A DNA stretch of 64,000 bases from Pseudomonadota bacterium (GCA_023388935.1 JAEWFG010000235.1:19752-83751), one strand, 5' to 3'. Positions 17,197 through 24,875 are shown, numbered from the stretch's first letter. Program-made: numbers and translations. The notes: generated by a model not told the origin, from the sequence alone.

Positions 17197-17400
17197 TCAA
17201 ACCTTCCGACGCAGTTGAGAACGCAACATCGCGACATAGCGGCTGGACACGGCGCCGCCGCGATGGAGGGCGATGCTCCTGCGGTTGCCGGCGCGATCCG
17301 TGAAGTTGACGCGCGTATGCCTGCCGCCCTCCGTGATCGATACATCTGACCCACCAAGTTTGCGAACGGCGTTCGCGATGTCCCGCACCAGCTTGCGCAT
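17197..17400 (-). CDS. Small HicA-like or RNA/DNA-binding-fold protein
   Basis: A 67-residue basic protein (RDIANAVRKLGGSDVSITEG, then HTRVNFTDRAGNRRSIALHR). The helix-strand-strand layout resembles the double-stranded RNA-binding fold seen in HicA toxins, but the G-S-H-H motif is absent, so toxin function is not claimed. It starts 10 bases after the DnaA-like gene. Confidence 0.55.
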   Translation of the reverse strand: MRKLVRDIANAVRKLGGSDVSITEGGRHTRVNFTDRAGNRRSIALHRGGAVSSRYVAMLRSQLRRKV

Positions 17401-17410
17401 GTGTGACCGG

Positions 17411-17836
17411 CTACTCTCCGAAGATCGCAGCCTTGATATCCTCGGCGTAGCGCTCGACCGCTGCCTTGACGGCCGGTCGCGCGCGATTGAAAGCCCGTTC
17501 AATGTGCGACAAGGGCGCGTCCGTGACGGCGACTGCGAACGCGATGATCTTGTGACGCTTCTCGACGATCTCCGCGTTGCGGCTGTCGCCGACGACCTGA
17601 TCTTTCGTGAGCCCGAACGCGCTGGCCCCGACGTGAAGTGCGTTGCCAACTTTGCGGGCCGGGTTCGTCTGGCACAGTTTTTGGTATTCGCTCGCCATGG
17701 TCCGATAGCGGTCGCGTTGCTTGTCGGCGCCGATGTTCGACATCGCCGAAACCAACATCGGGCGGGCCGCTTCCGCACTGCGCGTCCTCCTGAGTGACAC
17801 CATTCGATTGCCCGCCGCCGCTGTGAGAATTTTCAT
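17411..17836 (-). CDS. DnaA domain IV-like DNA-binding protein
   Basis: A 141-residue protein lacking any ATPase domain. Residues ~75-138 (FGLTKDQVVGDSRNAEIVEK, RHKIIAFAVAVT, PLSHIERAFNR) align by pattern with DnaA domain IV: the signature helix with the basic RH/K element, then the helix-turn-helix. The usual G-R-D-H-S-T motif is replaced by RARPAVKAA, so standard DnaA-box recognition is doubtful. It lies just downstream of recT. Likely binds DNA; a role in replication or regulation is inference. Confidence 0.6.
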   Translation of the reverse strand: MKILTAAAGNRMVSLRRTRSAEAARPMLVSAMSNIGADKQRDRYRTMASEYQKLCQTNPARKVGNALHVGASAFGLTKDQVVGDSRNAEIVEKRHKIIAFAVAVTDAPLSHIERAFNRARPAVKAAVERYAEDIKAAIFGE

Positions 17837-17839
17837 CTG

Positions 17840-18796
17840 TCATTCCTCGGTGGTGGTTAGCGGTCGATTGGCTGGGAATCCGGGCCCGGCGACGGCTTCA
17901 TTGGAATGTTCTGCGGCAACTTCCGACTTTGCTTGCTTTGCTTTCGGCGCAGTCTGCGCGTCGATCTCGGCAATCGCGGCCTGCCCGAGCGCAGCGGCGT
18001 TGCCGCGCAGGCGCGACAAGAGACCGGGCGAAACATCGCGGGCCTGATCCGACGCAGCGGAGACGACGGCAAATCCGGCATCTTCCATTTCGTCTCGGCC
18101 ATACATGCCGGAGATCACGTCCGGGCAATACATTCGCGCCCAGTCTCTGCTCATGTTGTAGAACAGTTGCAGGTCGGCCTTAGTGTCCCACAGCGGCGAC
18201 CCCTTCACTTTGCCTTTGTCGTTGTGGCCCGGGTGAAGTTTGCCGAGCGTGAATTGCTCCGGATGGGCATCGAGTGGCGGGAAGTAGCGCGGCTCAGTCT
18301 CGCCACGAAACGTCGCCCAAACCCGGCAGCGCCGCTTGTCGCCTTCGCCCTCATAAGCGACTTGCAAGCGCGTGGTGATCGGCGCGCGGGCCTCGACGAT
18401 CGCGTGAAAGAATTGGCTTTCATAGGCGATGCGCTGCACTTTTTGCCCGCTCTGCCATTGCTCGACGAGATAGGACCAATTCGCCAGGGCGAGCGGCGAC
18501 ACACCCAATTCCTGCGCGCGCAGGCAATTTGCGAAGCACATGCCGACGTTGCCTTGCATGTGCGGCGGGATCATCGCTCCAGCGGAGGAGAGCAGCTTTG
18601 CCGCGTCCACCATGTCGCGCAGGTTGGCATAGTCGACGCCGCCGCCGCGAAACAACTGCACGCTCTCGGTGCGCTCGGTGACGACTTTCTCCGCGTTACC
18701 CTCGACCAGATCGCGGCGTGTCACTCGGTCCGATGCGGCGGATTGCTGCGGCGGCGGCGATTGCGGACGCTCTGTCGTGTTGAGTTCGGTAATCAT
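17840..18796 (-). CDS. recT: RecT-family single-strand annealing recombinase
   Basis: A 318-residue protein. The family core is visible: FANCLRAQELGVSPLALANW, then SPLWDTKADLQLFYNMSRDW and RMYCPDVISGMYGRDE. RecT proteins coat single strands and anneal complementary DNA, working with the 5'-3' exonuclease encoded immediately upstream. The ATG at 18796 overlaps that exonuclease stop by one base, so the pair is translationally coupled; the longer frame from 18853 reads into the exonuclease gene. The C-terminus is Ala/Glu-rich. Confidence 0.88.
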   Translation of the reverse strand: MITELNTTERPQSPPPQQSAASDRVTRRDLVEGNAEKVVTERTESVQLFRGGGVDYANLRDMVDAAKLLSSAGAMIPPHMQGNVGMCFANCLRAQELGVSPLALANWSYLVEQWQSGQKVQRIAYESQFFHAIVEARAPITTRLQVAYEGEGDKRRCRVWATFRGETEPRYFPPLDAHPEQFTLGKLHPGHNDKGKVKGSPLWDTKADLQLFYNMSRDWARMYCPDVISGMYGRDEMEDAGFAVVSAASDQARDVSPGLLSRLRGNAAALGQAAIAEIDAQTAPKAKQAKSEVAAEHSNEAVAGPGFPANRPLTTTEE

Positions 18797-19722
18797 CACG
18801 CGGCCTCCCGCAATTGATATTTCACTCGATCGTCGATCGACTTCCGCGACCACTCAGGAAGATCGATATATTCGGCATCCGGGCGATCATCACCGGGCCC
18901 GGGCCAATTGCCGGACTGGTGGCATTGCCAGAAGATGTCGGCAGCCATGTCGTTGAGCTGCTGGCCGCGCGCCAAGTCCTCGTCTTTGAATGTGGTGGCG
19001 CGCACGCAATAGGGCGGCTTGTTCTCGACCCATAGCAGGGTGAACGAGTTGGCGGGAATGCCGAGCGCTCGCGCGCCTTCCATCACCATCGCGGCTTGCT
19101 GATGATAGCCGAAATCGACGATGGAGCGCTGCAGATCGCGGTAGAGCACCGAGCTAGTCGTCTTGAGGTCGACGAAATCGCCGCTGTCGTTCGGCACCAT
19201 ATCGGGCTTGGCTTTCTTGATGAAGCCGCGTCGGTCGCGCCAGAACATCGCGATCTCAGAGAGCCCGGTGAGCATGCCGCCCTTGACCAGCGGAAAATTG
19301 CCGAGCGAAATGATCATTCCTTTGGCGTGTCGTGCCATCGTCGGCGTGATGATCGTTTTGCCTGCCGCGATCTGATCGGCCTTCCACTTCTGCCCGATCT
19401 TGGTGCGGGCATTGTAGTCGGGAGGGCAGAGCGCGAATTCATCCTTGAACGGTTTTCCGGTGATCGCCGCATGGATGAAGCTGCCGAGCGCCATTGCTTC
19501 GGTTTCGTCCGTCTCGGGGCGGTCGGGATTGAATGGCGAGCGGTGATACGCGTGCGCAGGCGAAAAGCGGATCAGGTCGCGCAAGAATGAAGAGGAGACG
19601 CTCACCGCACCCTTGCAGACATCGGCGCGGTGATAGGCCGGCATCGGCATGTCGCTGACGGCGCAAGGTGCTTCGATAGGCTGATCTTTCCAGACGACTA
19701 ACTGCATTCTCGGTACTCGCAC
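18796..19722 (-). CDS. RecE-like PD-(D/E)XK exonuclease
   Basis: A 308-residue protein resembling the RecE/DUF3799 (PDDEXK_12) exonucleases. Visible nuclease elements are MALGSFIHAAI, the GLSEIAMFW strand with its acidic residue, KAKPDMV, and FVDLKTTSSV, the D-x-K core, followed by GYHQQAAMV. It should degrade 5' ends to load RecT. It is the first gene of the leftward early operon. Start is GTG at 19722 or ATG at 19707; neither has a strong ribosome site. Confidence 0.85.
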   Translation of the reverse strand: MRVPRMQLVVWKDQPIEAPCAVSDMPMPAYHRADVCKGAVSVSSSFLRDLIRFSPAHAYHRSPFNPDRPETDETEAMALGSFIHAAITGKPFKDEFALCPPDYNARTKIGQKWKADQIAAGKTIITPTMARHAKGMIISLGNFPLVKGGMLTGLSEIAMFWRDRRGFIKKAKPDMVPNDSGDFVDLKTTSSVLYRDLQRSIVDFGYHQQAAMVMEGARALGIPANSFTLLWVENKPPYCVRATTFKDEDLARGQQLNDMAADIFWQCHQSGNWPGPGDDRPDAEYIDLPEWSRKSIDDRVKYQLREAA

Positions 19723-20142
19723 GCAAACCTGTAACGCTCTCGCGGGAAATGCTTCCTGTGAGTTCGACCGTGGGCGCGCGTTTAGATGACGCGCGCGATT
19801 TTACGTTTGATCAGTTGAGGGCCGTCCGCTGCAATTTGTGGCGGTCGGTGCACCGTTAGCCTTACGTGCTCGAATTCTTGGTTTTGCTTCCGAGCCCGCA
19901 AATCATCCTTCCGCTTCGGGTGCGCTGTCAACAGGGATCGGCTGCCTCTATCGGACATTTTGACGCGAGCGAAACATGCGGGAACTTTTCAACCTGCGTG
20001 CGAGTGCAATTCTTCTCGCCAGTGTGTTGTTAGCCGCCGAGTTTCTATCGGCGTTTATTTTGCGTAAATCGCGGCGCCGACTTGCGCCATCGGCGAAGCA
20101 ACGTCAGACCATGATCTGTTTTGCTTTGCGAGTGGCGGCACA
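19723..20142. promoter_or_regulatory. Divergent early control region
   Basis: Some 420 bases between the leftward exo-recT operon and the rightward gcrA-like operon, so early promoters for both should lie here. An inverted repeat GCGCGCG (19774-19780), nine-base loop, CGCGCGC (19790-19796) is a candidate operator. An open frame at 19976-20227 begins with a hydrophobic helix (RASAILLASVLLAAEFLSAF) but then runs into the gcrA-like gene in another frame with poor composition; it may or may not be expressed. No repressor gene of the CI or Cro type is next to it. Confidence 0.5.
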
Positions 20143-20580
20143 ATGCGAACCATCGAACGACCATGGAATGATGCGGACACGCGCGAGCTTCGCAAACTGT
20201 GGAGCGCTAACGCGCCGTCGTCGCTGATCGCCAATATGCTCTACCGATCACGAAGCTCGGTATGCGGCAAGGTTTCCAGATTGAAGTTGAAGCGCGAAAA
20301 GAAGCCGATCCTGCCGACGAAAGCGCGGGTGAGATCGCGCCAGGCGAAAGCGGCGCAGCCGCTCAACGTGAGCAACGCGCCAATGAAATTTGGCTCGATC
20401 GAGAGCTATGCGCCGAAGCCGGTCCCGTTCCTGAAAGCGAAGCAGTGGCACTGTCGAGCTGTGCTCGACGAAAAAGGCCGCGATGGCCTTGCGCTGTTTT
20501 GCGGCGCGCGGGCGGTGCGCGGGCACGCATGGTGCGAACATCACTTGATCCGTTTCACCACAGCGCAGGGGCGAGCCTAG
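20143..20580 (+). CDS. GcrA-family transcription regulator
   Basis: A 145-residue protein. The N-terminal ~45 residues (RPWNDADTRELRKLWSAN, SSLIANMLY, RSSVCGKVSRLKLKR) match the GcrA DNA-binding domain, and the C-terminal part has the paired Cys/His segment WHCRAVLDEKGRDGLALFCG and HAWCEHH. In Caulobacter, GcrA binds GANTC-containing promoters with sigma70 and depends on CcrM methylation. A phage homologue at the head of the rightward early operon may redirect host transcription or control this operon. Function is inferred from family. Confidence 0.85.
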   Translation: MRTIERPWNDADTRELRKLWSANAPSSLIANMLYRSRSSVCGKVSRLKLKREKKPILPTKARVRSRQAKAAQPLNVSNAPMKFGSIESYAPKPVPFLKAKQWHCRAVLDEKGRDGLALFCGARAVRGHAWCEHHLIRFTTAQGRA

Positions 20581-20656
20581 CCATGTCGTTGCCACGCATG
20601 GCCCGGTGATCAATCCCAATTCACCGGGCCGAGCCAAACCGAAAGGGATAGATGGC

Positions 20657-21043
20657 ATGGCAAAACCGGCTGCGCAAACGACGAACGATTTCGATCCCGA
20701 TCTCGTGCAGGAAATCCTTGGCAAGATCGACGGGTTCTATAGCGATCTCACGTCTCGACATAGCTCGTACATGAGCGATTGCCGCAACATCCGCGAGAGC
20801 ATTTCGAACGTGTTCAAGGAGGCGAAGGCGCGCGGCGTCCCGACGAAAGAACTGCGCTCGCTCGTCAAGATCAGGCAGAACGAAGAAAAGAACCGCCGGA
20901 TTTACGAGGACTTGGAGCGCGAACAGCAGCAAATCCTCTCGATGCTCGCCACCGCCGAGGGCGTCAAGGATTTGCCGCTCTGGCGCGCAGCCGCGATGAA
21001 TGCGGCAATGGAGCAGAGTGGCGCGAGCAATCTTCACCACTGA
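20657..21043 (+). CDS. GapR-like (DUF2312) DNA-binding protein
   Basis: A 128-residue protein with the GapR pattern: a charged helix (SDCRNIRESISNVFKEAKARG), then TKELRSLVKIRQNEEKNRR and a closing helix. GapR binds overtwisted DNA ahead of replication forks in Caulobacter. The family core is about 80-90 residues; this one has a longer N-terminus and a C-terminal extension. Start at 20657 is preferred to 20606 because AGGGA lies just upstream and the family-like sequence begins soon after. Directly follows the GcrA-like gene. Confidence 0.8.
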   Translation: MAKPAAQTTNDFDPDLVQEILGKIDGFYSDLTSRHSSYMSDCRNIRESISNVFKEAKARGVPTKELRSLVKIRQNEEKNRRIYEDLEREQQQILSMLATAEGVKDLPLWRAAAMNAAMEQSGASNLHH

Positions 21044-21052
21044 CGGTGCGCC

Positions 21053-21601
21053 ATGGCGTACCGCCCTCGAATTCTCGCGCTCGATCTCGCGTCGCGCACC
21101 GGCTGGGCATGCGGCTATCCAGCCTTGCCGAAGCCGCCATCCGGCTCGGTGCGGTTCGCGCGCGAAGGCGCCAGTCTCGGGGCCATCTTCGCCGGGTGCC
21201 GGCAATGGCTCGGCGATTTCGTCGCGACCGAGACCGACGTGAGCCTGATCGTGTTCGAGGCGCCGATGGCGCCATCTCACATGGCCGGCTTCACTTCGGC
21301 TCACATCATCCGCGTGCTGGTCGGGCTTTGCGCAGTCGTCGAGGAATTCGGCTATTCGCGCGGCTATGACGTGCGCGAGGCCAAGGTCTCCGAAGTGCGG
21401 CAGCATTTTATCGGCAGCAATCGGATCAGGCGCAAGGAGGCAAAGGCACAAACGATCGCCGCGTGCAATCGTCTCGGCTGGTCGCCGCAGGACGACAACG
21501 CGGCGGACGCGCTCGCGCTCTGGCACTATCAAGCCTCCATCCTCGATCCCAAGCTCGCGGTGCAGACGTCGCCGCTGTTCCGGCGGACGGTCGAGCCATG
21601 A
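21053..21601 (+). CDS. RuvC-like Holliday junction resolvase
   Basis: A 182-residue protein with a ribonuclease H-like fold: RILALDLASRTGWA at the N-terminus with the first catalytic Asp, LIVFEAPMAPSH with the second acidic residue, and DDNAADALALWHY with the C-terminal acidic pair. These are the phage-type RuvC signatures. It probably resolves branched DNA before packaging. It starts 9 bases after the GapR-like gene. Confidence 0.85.
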   Translation: MAYRPRILALDLASRTGWACGYPALPKPPSGSVRFAREGASLGAIFAGCRQWLGDFVATETDVSLIVFEAPMAPSHMAGFTSAHIIRVLVGLCAVVEEFGYSRGYDVREAKVSEVRQHFIGSNRIRRKEAKAQTIAACNRLGWSPQDDNAADALALWHYQASILDPKLAVQTSPLFRRTVEP

Positions 21602-21687
21602 CGCGCGGTGTCATCCTCTCGCTGTGCGACCGCACCGGTTTGATGGTCGCCTCCGCCGTCTTTCGCGCCAATGCCGGGAGGGTCTGA
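21598..21687 (+). pseudogene. Fragment resembling the N-terminus of a phage DNA methyltransferase
   Basis: A 29-residue frame coupled by ATGA to the RuvC stop. Its opening GVILSLCDRTGLMV closely resembles the S-L-C-D-x-T-G opening of phage cytosine methyltransferase-like proteins, but it then ends in unrelated sequence and a TGA that overlaps the next start. Probably the stub left by a deletion; it may still be translated and serve to couple the flanking genes. Confidence 0.5.
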
Positions 21688-22406
21688 TGGCACGCATCAG
21701 GACGATCAAGCCCGAGTTTCCGCAGTCCGAAACGATCGGCAAACTCTCCCGCGAAGCGCGGCTGCTTTTCATCCAGTTATGGACCTTCGTGGACGATGAA
21801 GGGAGGGCTCGCGCGGCCTCGCGAATGCTCGCGAGCCTTCTCTACCCATACGACGACGATGCACCGGGCCTCATGGAGGGCTGGCTCACCGAGCTCGAAC
21901 GCCATGGTTGCATCACCCGCTACGAGGTTGAGGGCTCGACCTATCTGCAGATCAACAACTGGCTGAAACACCAGAAGATTGACCGCCCGACGCCCTCGCG
22001 TTTGCCGGTTGTCAGCGAGGGTACGCGATTGCTCGCGAGCCCTCGCGAGGCATCGTCGACGGACCTTGGACCTAGGACCGTGGACCATGGACCTAGGACC
22101 GTGGACCATGCCGCGCCCGTCGGCGCGCGCTCCGGCTCTGACGAGTTCGAGTTCGGCGAGGCACCGGGGGTCAAAGCCGCACCGCCACCCGATGGCGAGA
22201 CCGAACTGTTCCGGCGAGGCAAGGCCGTGCTCGGCAACGGCTCGGGCGGCCTCGTCTCGCGGCTGCTCAAGGCGAAGGGCGGCAAGGTCGCGTTAGCGCG
22301 TGCTGCGATCGAGCAGGCTTCGACCAAGCATGATCCGCGCGAGTACATCGGCGCGATCATTCGAGCGCCACCCGATCACGAGCCGGCGAGGGTGGTGCAG
22401 CCATGA
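21687..22406 (+). CDS. Phage replication initiation / replisome organiser-like protein
   Basis: A 239-residue protein. The N-terminal ~110 residues (ARIRTIKPEF, LSREARLLFIQLWTFVDDEG, YLQINNWLKHQKID) match the winged-helix domain common to phage replisome organisers; the C-terminal part (FRRGKAVLGNGSGG and following) resembles the region that contacts the helicase. The linker contains the GGACCNN repeat array. Start is in a TGATG overlap. It probably melts the origin and recruits the helicase encoded downstream. Confidence 0.75.
   Translation: MARIRTIKPEFPQSETIGKLSREARLLFIQLWTFVDDEGRARAASRMLASLLYPYDDDAPGLMEGWLTELERHGCITRYEVEGSTYLQINNWLKHQKIDRPTPSRLPVVSEGTRLLASPREASSTDLGPRTVDHGPRTVDHAAPVGARSGSDEFEFGEAPGVKAAPPPDGETELFRRGKAVLGNGSGGLVSRLLKAKGGKVALARAAIEQASTKHDPREYIGAIIRAPPDHEPARVVQP
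22061..22109 (+). repeat. Seven tandem GGACCNN heptamers inside the replication gene
   Basis: Consecutive units GGACCTT, GGACCTA, GGACCGT, GGACCAT, GGACCTA, GGACCGT, GGACCAT fill 22061-22109 exactly. The last six form two copies of a 21-base unit, giving a repeated G-P-R-T-V-D-H peptide in the protein linker. Direct repeats inside a replication initiator gene recall the iterons of lambda ori within gene O; a seven-base period would also shift frame if one unit were lost or gained. Confidence 0.9.
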
Positions 22407-22720
22407 CCCGGCGCCTGTCCCTCGACGAAGTGCTGCGGATGTTCGGTCGCATCGGGTTCGATCCTCGCTCCCATAGCGGCACGCACGAACTCCGCTGCCC
22501 GGTTTGCTCGCATCTGCGACGCAAGAAAACGCACAAGTGCCTGTCCATCCGCTGCGAAGCGGACGGGTTCTTCTTCCGCTGTTTCCACTGCGACGAATTC
22601 CATGGGAGTTACCGCTATGCCGACGCTGGCGCCGAGACACGTCGAGTTTTTCGAAGCAAGGGGGATATCGCCCGAGCTGGCTACACGGTTCGAGGTCTAT
22701 ACGGGTACGCTCGTCGGTGA
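22403..22720 (+). CDS. Primase-type zinc-finger protein (separate ORF)
   Basis: A 105-residue protein. Cys pairs CPVC (32, 35) and CFHC (60, 63), with further Cys at 46 and 51, give a CHC2-like zinc-binding domain as at the N-terminus of T7 gp4 and DnaG. The tail overlaps the TOPRIM-helicase gene by about 100 bases in another frame. It starts in an ATGA overlap with the gene upstream. It probably supplies template recognition for priming in trans to the helicase protein. Confidence 0.7.
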   Translation: MTRRLSLDEVLRMFGRIGFDPRSHSGTHELRCPVCSHLRRKKTHKCLSIRCEADGFFFRCFHCDEFHGSYRYADAGAETRRVFRSKGDIARAGYTVRGLYGYARR

Positions 22721-24155
22721 GAAGCCGAACCGGCAGGTCGTCGCCAATCCGAACGGCAACATCCTCGTCTATCCGTTCACCGAGCACGGCTCGGTGGTGA
22801 ACGAGAAATACCGCACCCAGCACAACGGCGAGAAGTTCTTCTGGCATCGCAAGGGCGGCAAGCGGACGTTCTGGAATGCCGACGCGCTCGATGACCCGTC
22901 CCTCGAAACCGAGACGCGCCCGCTCGTGATCACCGAGGGTATCGAGGACGGCATGGTCGCGATCGATTGCGGCTGGCCGCTCACCGTCTCGGTGCCGGAT
23001 GGCGCGCCGCCGGTCCCGAAAGACGGCCGGTTGGCTCCGCTTGATCCGCAGACCGAGGCGCACGGCAAGTTCGAATTCTTGTGGCTCAACCGGGATCGCT
23101 TGAAGCGGATCAAGCGGTTCATCCTCGCGGTCGATGACGACGGGCCAGGACAACGGCTTGCCGCCGAAATGGTCAGGCGCCTCGGCGCGGTGCGATGCCT
23201 GTTCGTGACGTTCCCGGCCGGATGCAAGGACTTGAACGACGTGTTGCGCCAGCACGGGCGCGAGGCCGTGGGGGCGCTGCTCCGCGACGCGAAGCAATAT
23301 CCCGTGCGCGGCCTCTATCGACTGTCCGAGTATCCAGCACTCCCGGCGTTGCGGCCGATCTCGATCGGGTGGCCGATGTTCGACGGGCTGACCACGGCAT
23401 CGGCGAACAACGCGTGGCTGAAACTGTTTCCGGGCGAGTTCTTCGTCGTCACTGGCATCCCGAGCCATGGCAAATCGACGTGGGTACTCAACGTGTTGGT
23501 CAACATCGCCAGTGCCCATGGCTGGCGCTCGGCGATCTTCTCGGCCGAGATGCCGACCGTGCCGCATCTGCGCGACAAGTTGCGCCGGATCATCAATGGC
23601 ACCGCTGACCCATCGCCCGACACCGATCGTTTCATCGAGGACGCTTTCACTTTCATCGACCACGATCCGAACGACGCCGACGAGGAAGATATCACGTTGG
23701 AGTGGATCATCGAGAAGGCGCGCGACGCGGTGCTGCGCGACGGCATCCGCGTGCTGTTGATCGATCCATGGAATGAGATCGAGCACGCCAGGCGCCGCGA
23801 TGAGAGTTCGACCGAGTACATCGGCCGCGCGATCCGCATGCTGAAACGGTTTGGCCGGCAATACGAGGTCGCGGTCATCGTGCTCGCGCACCCGACAAAG
23901 GACGTTTGGGAGCACGGCAGGGCCAGAACCGCCACCCTCTACGACATCGAGGGGTCCGCCCATTGGTTCAACAAATGCGACCACGGCGTGGTGATCGAGC
24001 GCGCTCCGGAGGGCAACAGGTCCACCGTGCACATCGCCAAGGTCCGGTTCGAAGAAACCGGCTTCAAGGGTTCGATCAACATGCAGTTCTCGGTGCAGTC
24101 GCAACGGTTCGAGGAAATCACCGAGAAGCAGCAGGAGGAGATGGCCCTTGACTGA
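22617..24155 (+). CDS. TOPRIM primase-DnaB-type helicase
   Basis: A 512-residue protein. TOPRIM motifs are LVITEGIEDGM (residues ~105-115) and FILAVDDDGPGQRLA. The RecA-like helicase domain has GIPSHGKSTW as Walker A near residues 279-288, the IFSAEM motif, LLIDPWNE as Walker B, and VIVLAHPTKD as motif H3. This is the T7 gp4/Twinkle-like arrangement without its zinc finger, which is encoded just upstream in another frame. GGGAG precedes the ATG at 22617. Confidence 0.9.
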   Translation: MPTLAPRHVEFFEARGISPELATRFEVYTGTLVGEKPNRQVVANPNGNILVYPFTEHGSVVNEKYRTQHNGEKFFWHRKGGKRTFWNADALDDPSLETETRPLVITEGIEDGMVAIDCGWPLTVSVPDGAPPVPKDGRLAPLDPQTEAHGKFEFLWLNRDRLKRIKRFILAVDDDGPGQRLAAEMVRRLGAVRCLFVTFPAGCKDLNDVLRQHGREAVGALLRDAKQYPVRGLYRLSEYPALPALRPISIGWPMFDGLTTASANNAWLKLFPGEFFVVTGIPSHGKSTWVLNVLVNIASAHGWRSAIFSAEMPTVPHLRDKLRRIINGTADPSPDTDRFIEDAFTFIDHDPNDADEEDITLEWIIEKARDAVLRDGIRVLLIDPWNEIEHARRRDESSTEYIGRAIRMLKRFGRQYEVAVIVLAHPTKDVWEHGRARTATLYDIEGSAHWFNKCDHGVVIERAPEGNRSTVHIAKVRFEETGFKGSINMQFSVQSQRFEEITEKQQEEMALD

Positions 24156-24471
24156 CGCTCTGATGATCCGGCGCGACGATCCGCTGAAATTCAACCCGCT
24201 CGAAGATGTCGTGATGGAGGACATCGCGCCGACGACCTGGATCGGGCCGCATGTTGGAAAGCGGCTCGCCGAAGCGATGAAAACGCTGCGCGCGCTCCCG
24301 ATGCGCAGGATTGGCGGCTTAGGCGGCGCGTGGCCGGCGTATAGCTACGAATTTGAAGACTTGCTCGCGCAGCAGGCGCAGGGCGAGTTGGAAAAGACGC
24401 AGCGGCAGCAGAACCGAACGCGCGTGCTGCCGAGCTATGCCGACGTCTCTCGGATGGAGGTCGCGATCTGA
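24148..24471 (+). CDS. Conserved phage protein, DUF6362-like
   Basis: A 107-residue protein overlapping the helicase stop by 8 bases. The central segment (VGKRLAEAMKTLRALPM, GLGGAWPAYSYEFEDLL) matches the pattern I associate with DUF6362 proteins found beside phage replication genes. Function unknown. Confidence 0.6.
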   Translation: MTDALMIRRDDPLKFNPLEDVVMEDIAPTTWIGPHVGKRLAEAMKTLRALPMRRIGGLGGAWPAYSYEFEDLLAQQAQGELEKTQRQQNRTRVLPSYADVSRMEVAI

Positions 24472-24672
24472 TGGCCCGCAAACTACCTGCGCGACGCGGA
24501 GCATCTGTTGCGCGCGGTGAATTGTGTCGCCCTGGCGCACGCCCTTGAGCGCGATGCGGGGTGGGTCGCGGCGAAGCGGGGCGGCTATGCCGACACATGG
24601 CGGGCGAACCACGATCGCGGCTGCGATCTGATCGCCGACGGCCTCCGGGCTGAGCTCGTGCCGGTCTTCTGA
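24471..24672 (+). pseudogene. Small phage gene with a one-base frameshift after the fourth codon
   Basis: ATG at 24471 follows GGAGG but its own frame ends after 25 codons with an implausible product. Skipping one A at 24480 joins M-A-R to a convincing frame (NYLRDAEHLLRAVNCVALAH ... ADGLRAELVPVF) that reads to TGA at 24670-24672, giving about 66 residues. Either the gene is broken by one extra base in an AAA run, or the sequence has an error there, or ribosomes shift. In-frame alternative starts (TTG, GTG) further in would give shorter proteins. Confidence 0.55.
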
Positions 24673-24683
24673 GGGAGGTCGCC

Positions 24684-24875
24684 ATGCGGATCACCGAGGC
24701 GATGATCGAGGCCGCCGCCATCGCGATCAGGGACGTGGTCGCGAACCGGGTCGTCGGCGAGGACGGACGGCGCCGGGGCAAGCCGTGGGCGGCGCTGCCC
24801 ATGACCCAGCGGGACGCCTACCGAGTGGAAGCCGCCGCCGCGTTGCGCGCCGGTTTGGAGCGCGAGCAGTCGTAA
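24684..24875 (+). CDS. Hypothetical small phage protein
   Basis: A 63-residue helical protein (MRITEAMIEAAAIAIRDVVA, then PWAALPMTQRDAYRVEAAAA) with GGGAGG before the ATG. Short peptides of this pattern are frequent in phages of alphaproteobacteria. No function recognised. Confidence 0.65.
   Translation: MRITEAMIEAAAIAIRDVVANRVVGEDGRRRGKPWAALPMTQRDAYRVEAAAALRAGLEREQS

Noticed and set aside
22293..24224. 643-codon open frame on the minus strand
   Set aside because: Antisense to the TOPRIM-helicase, which has clear catalytic motifs.
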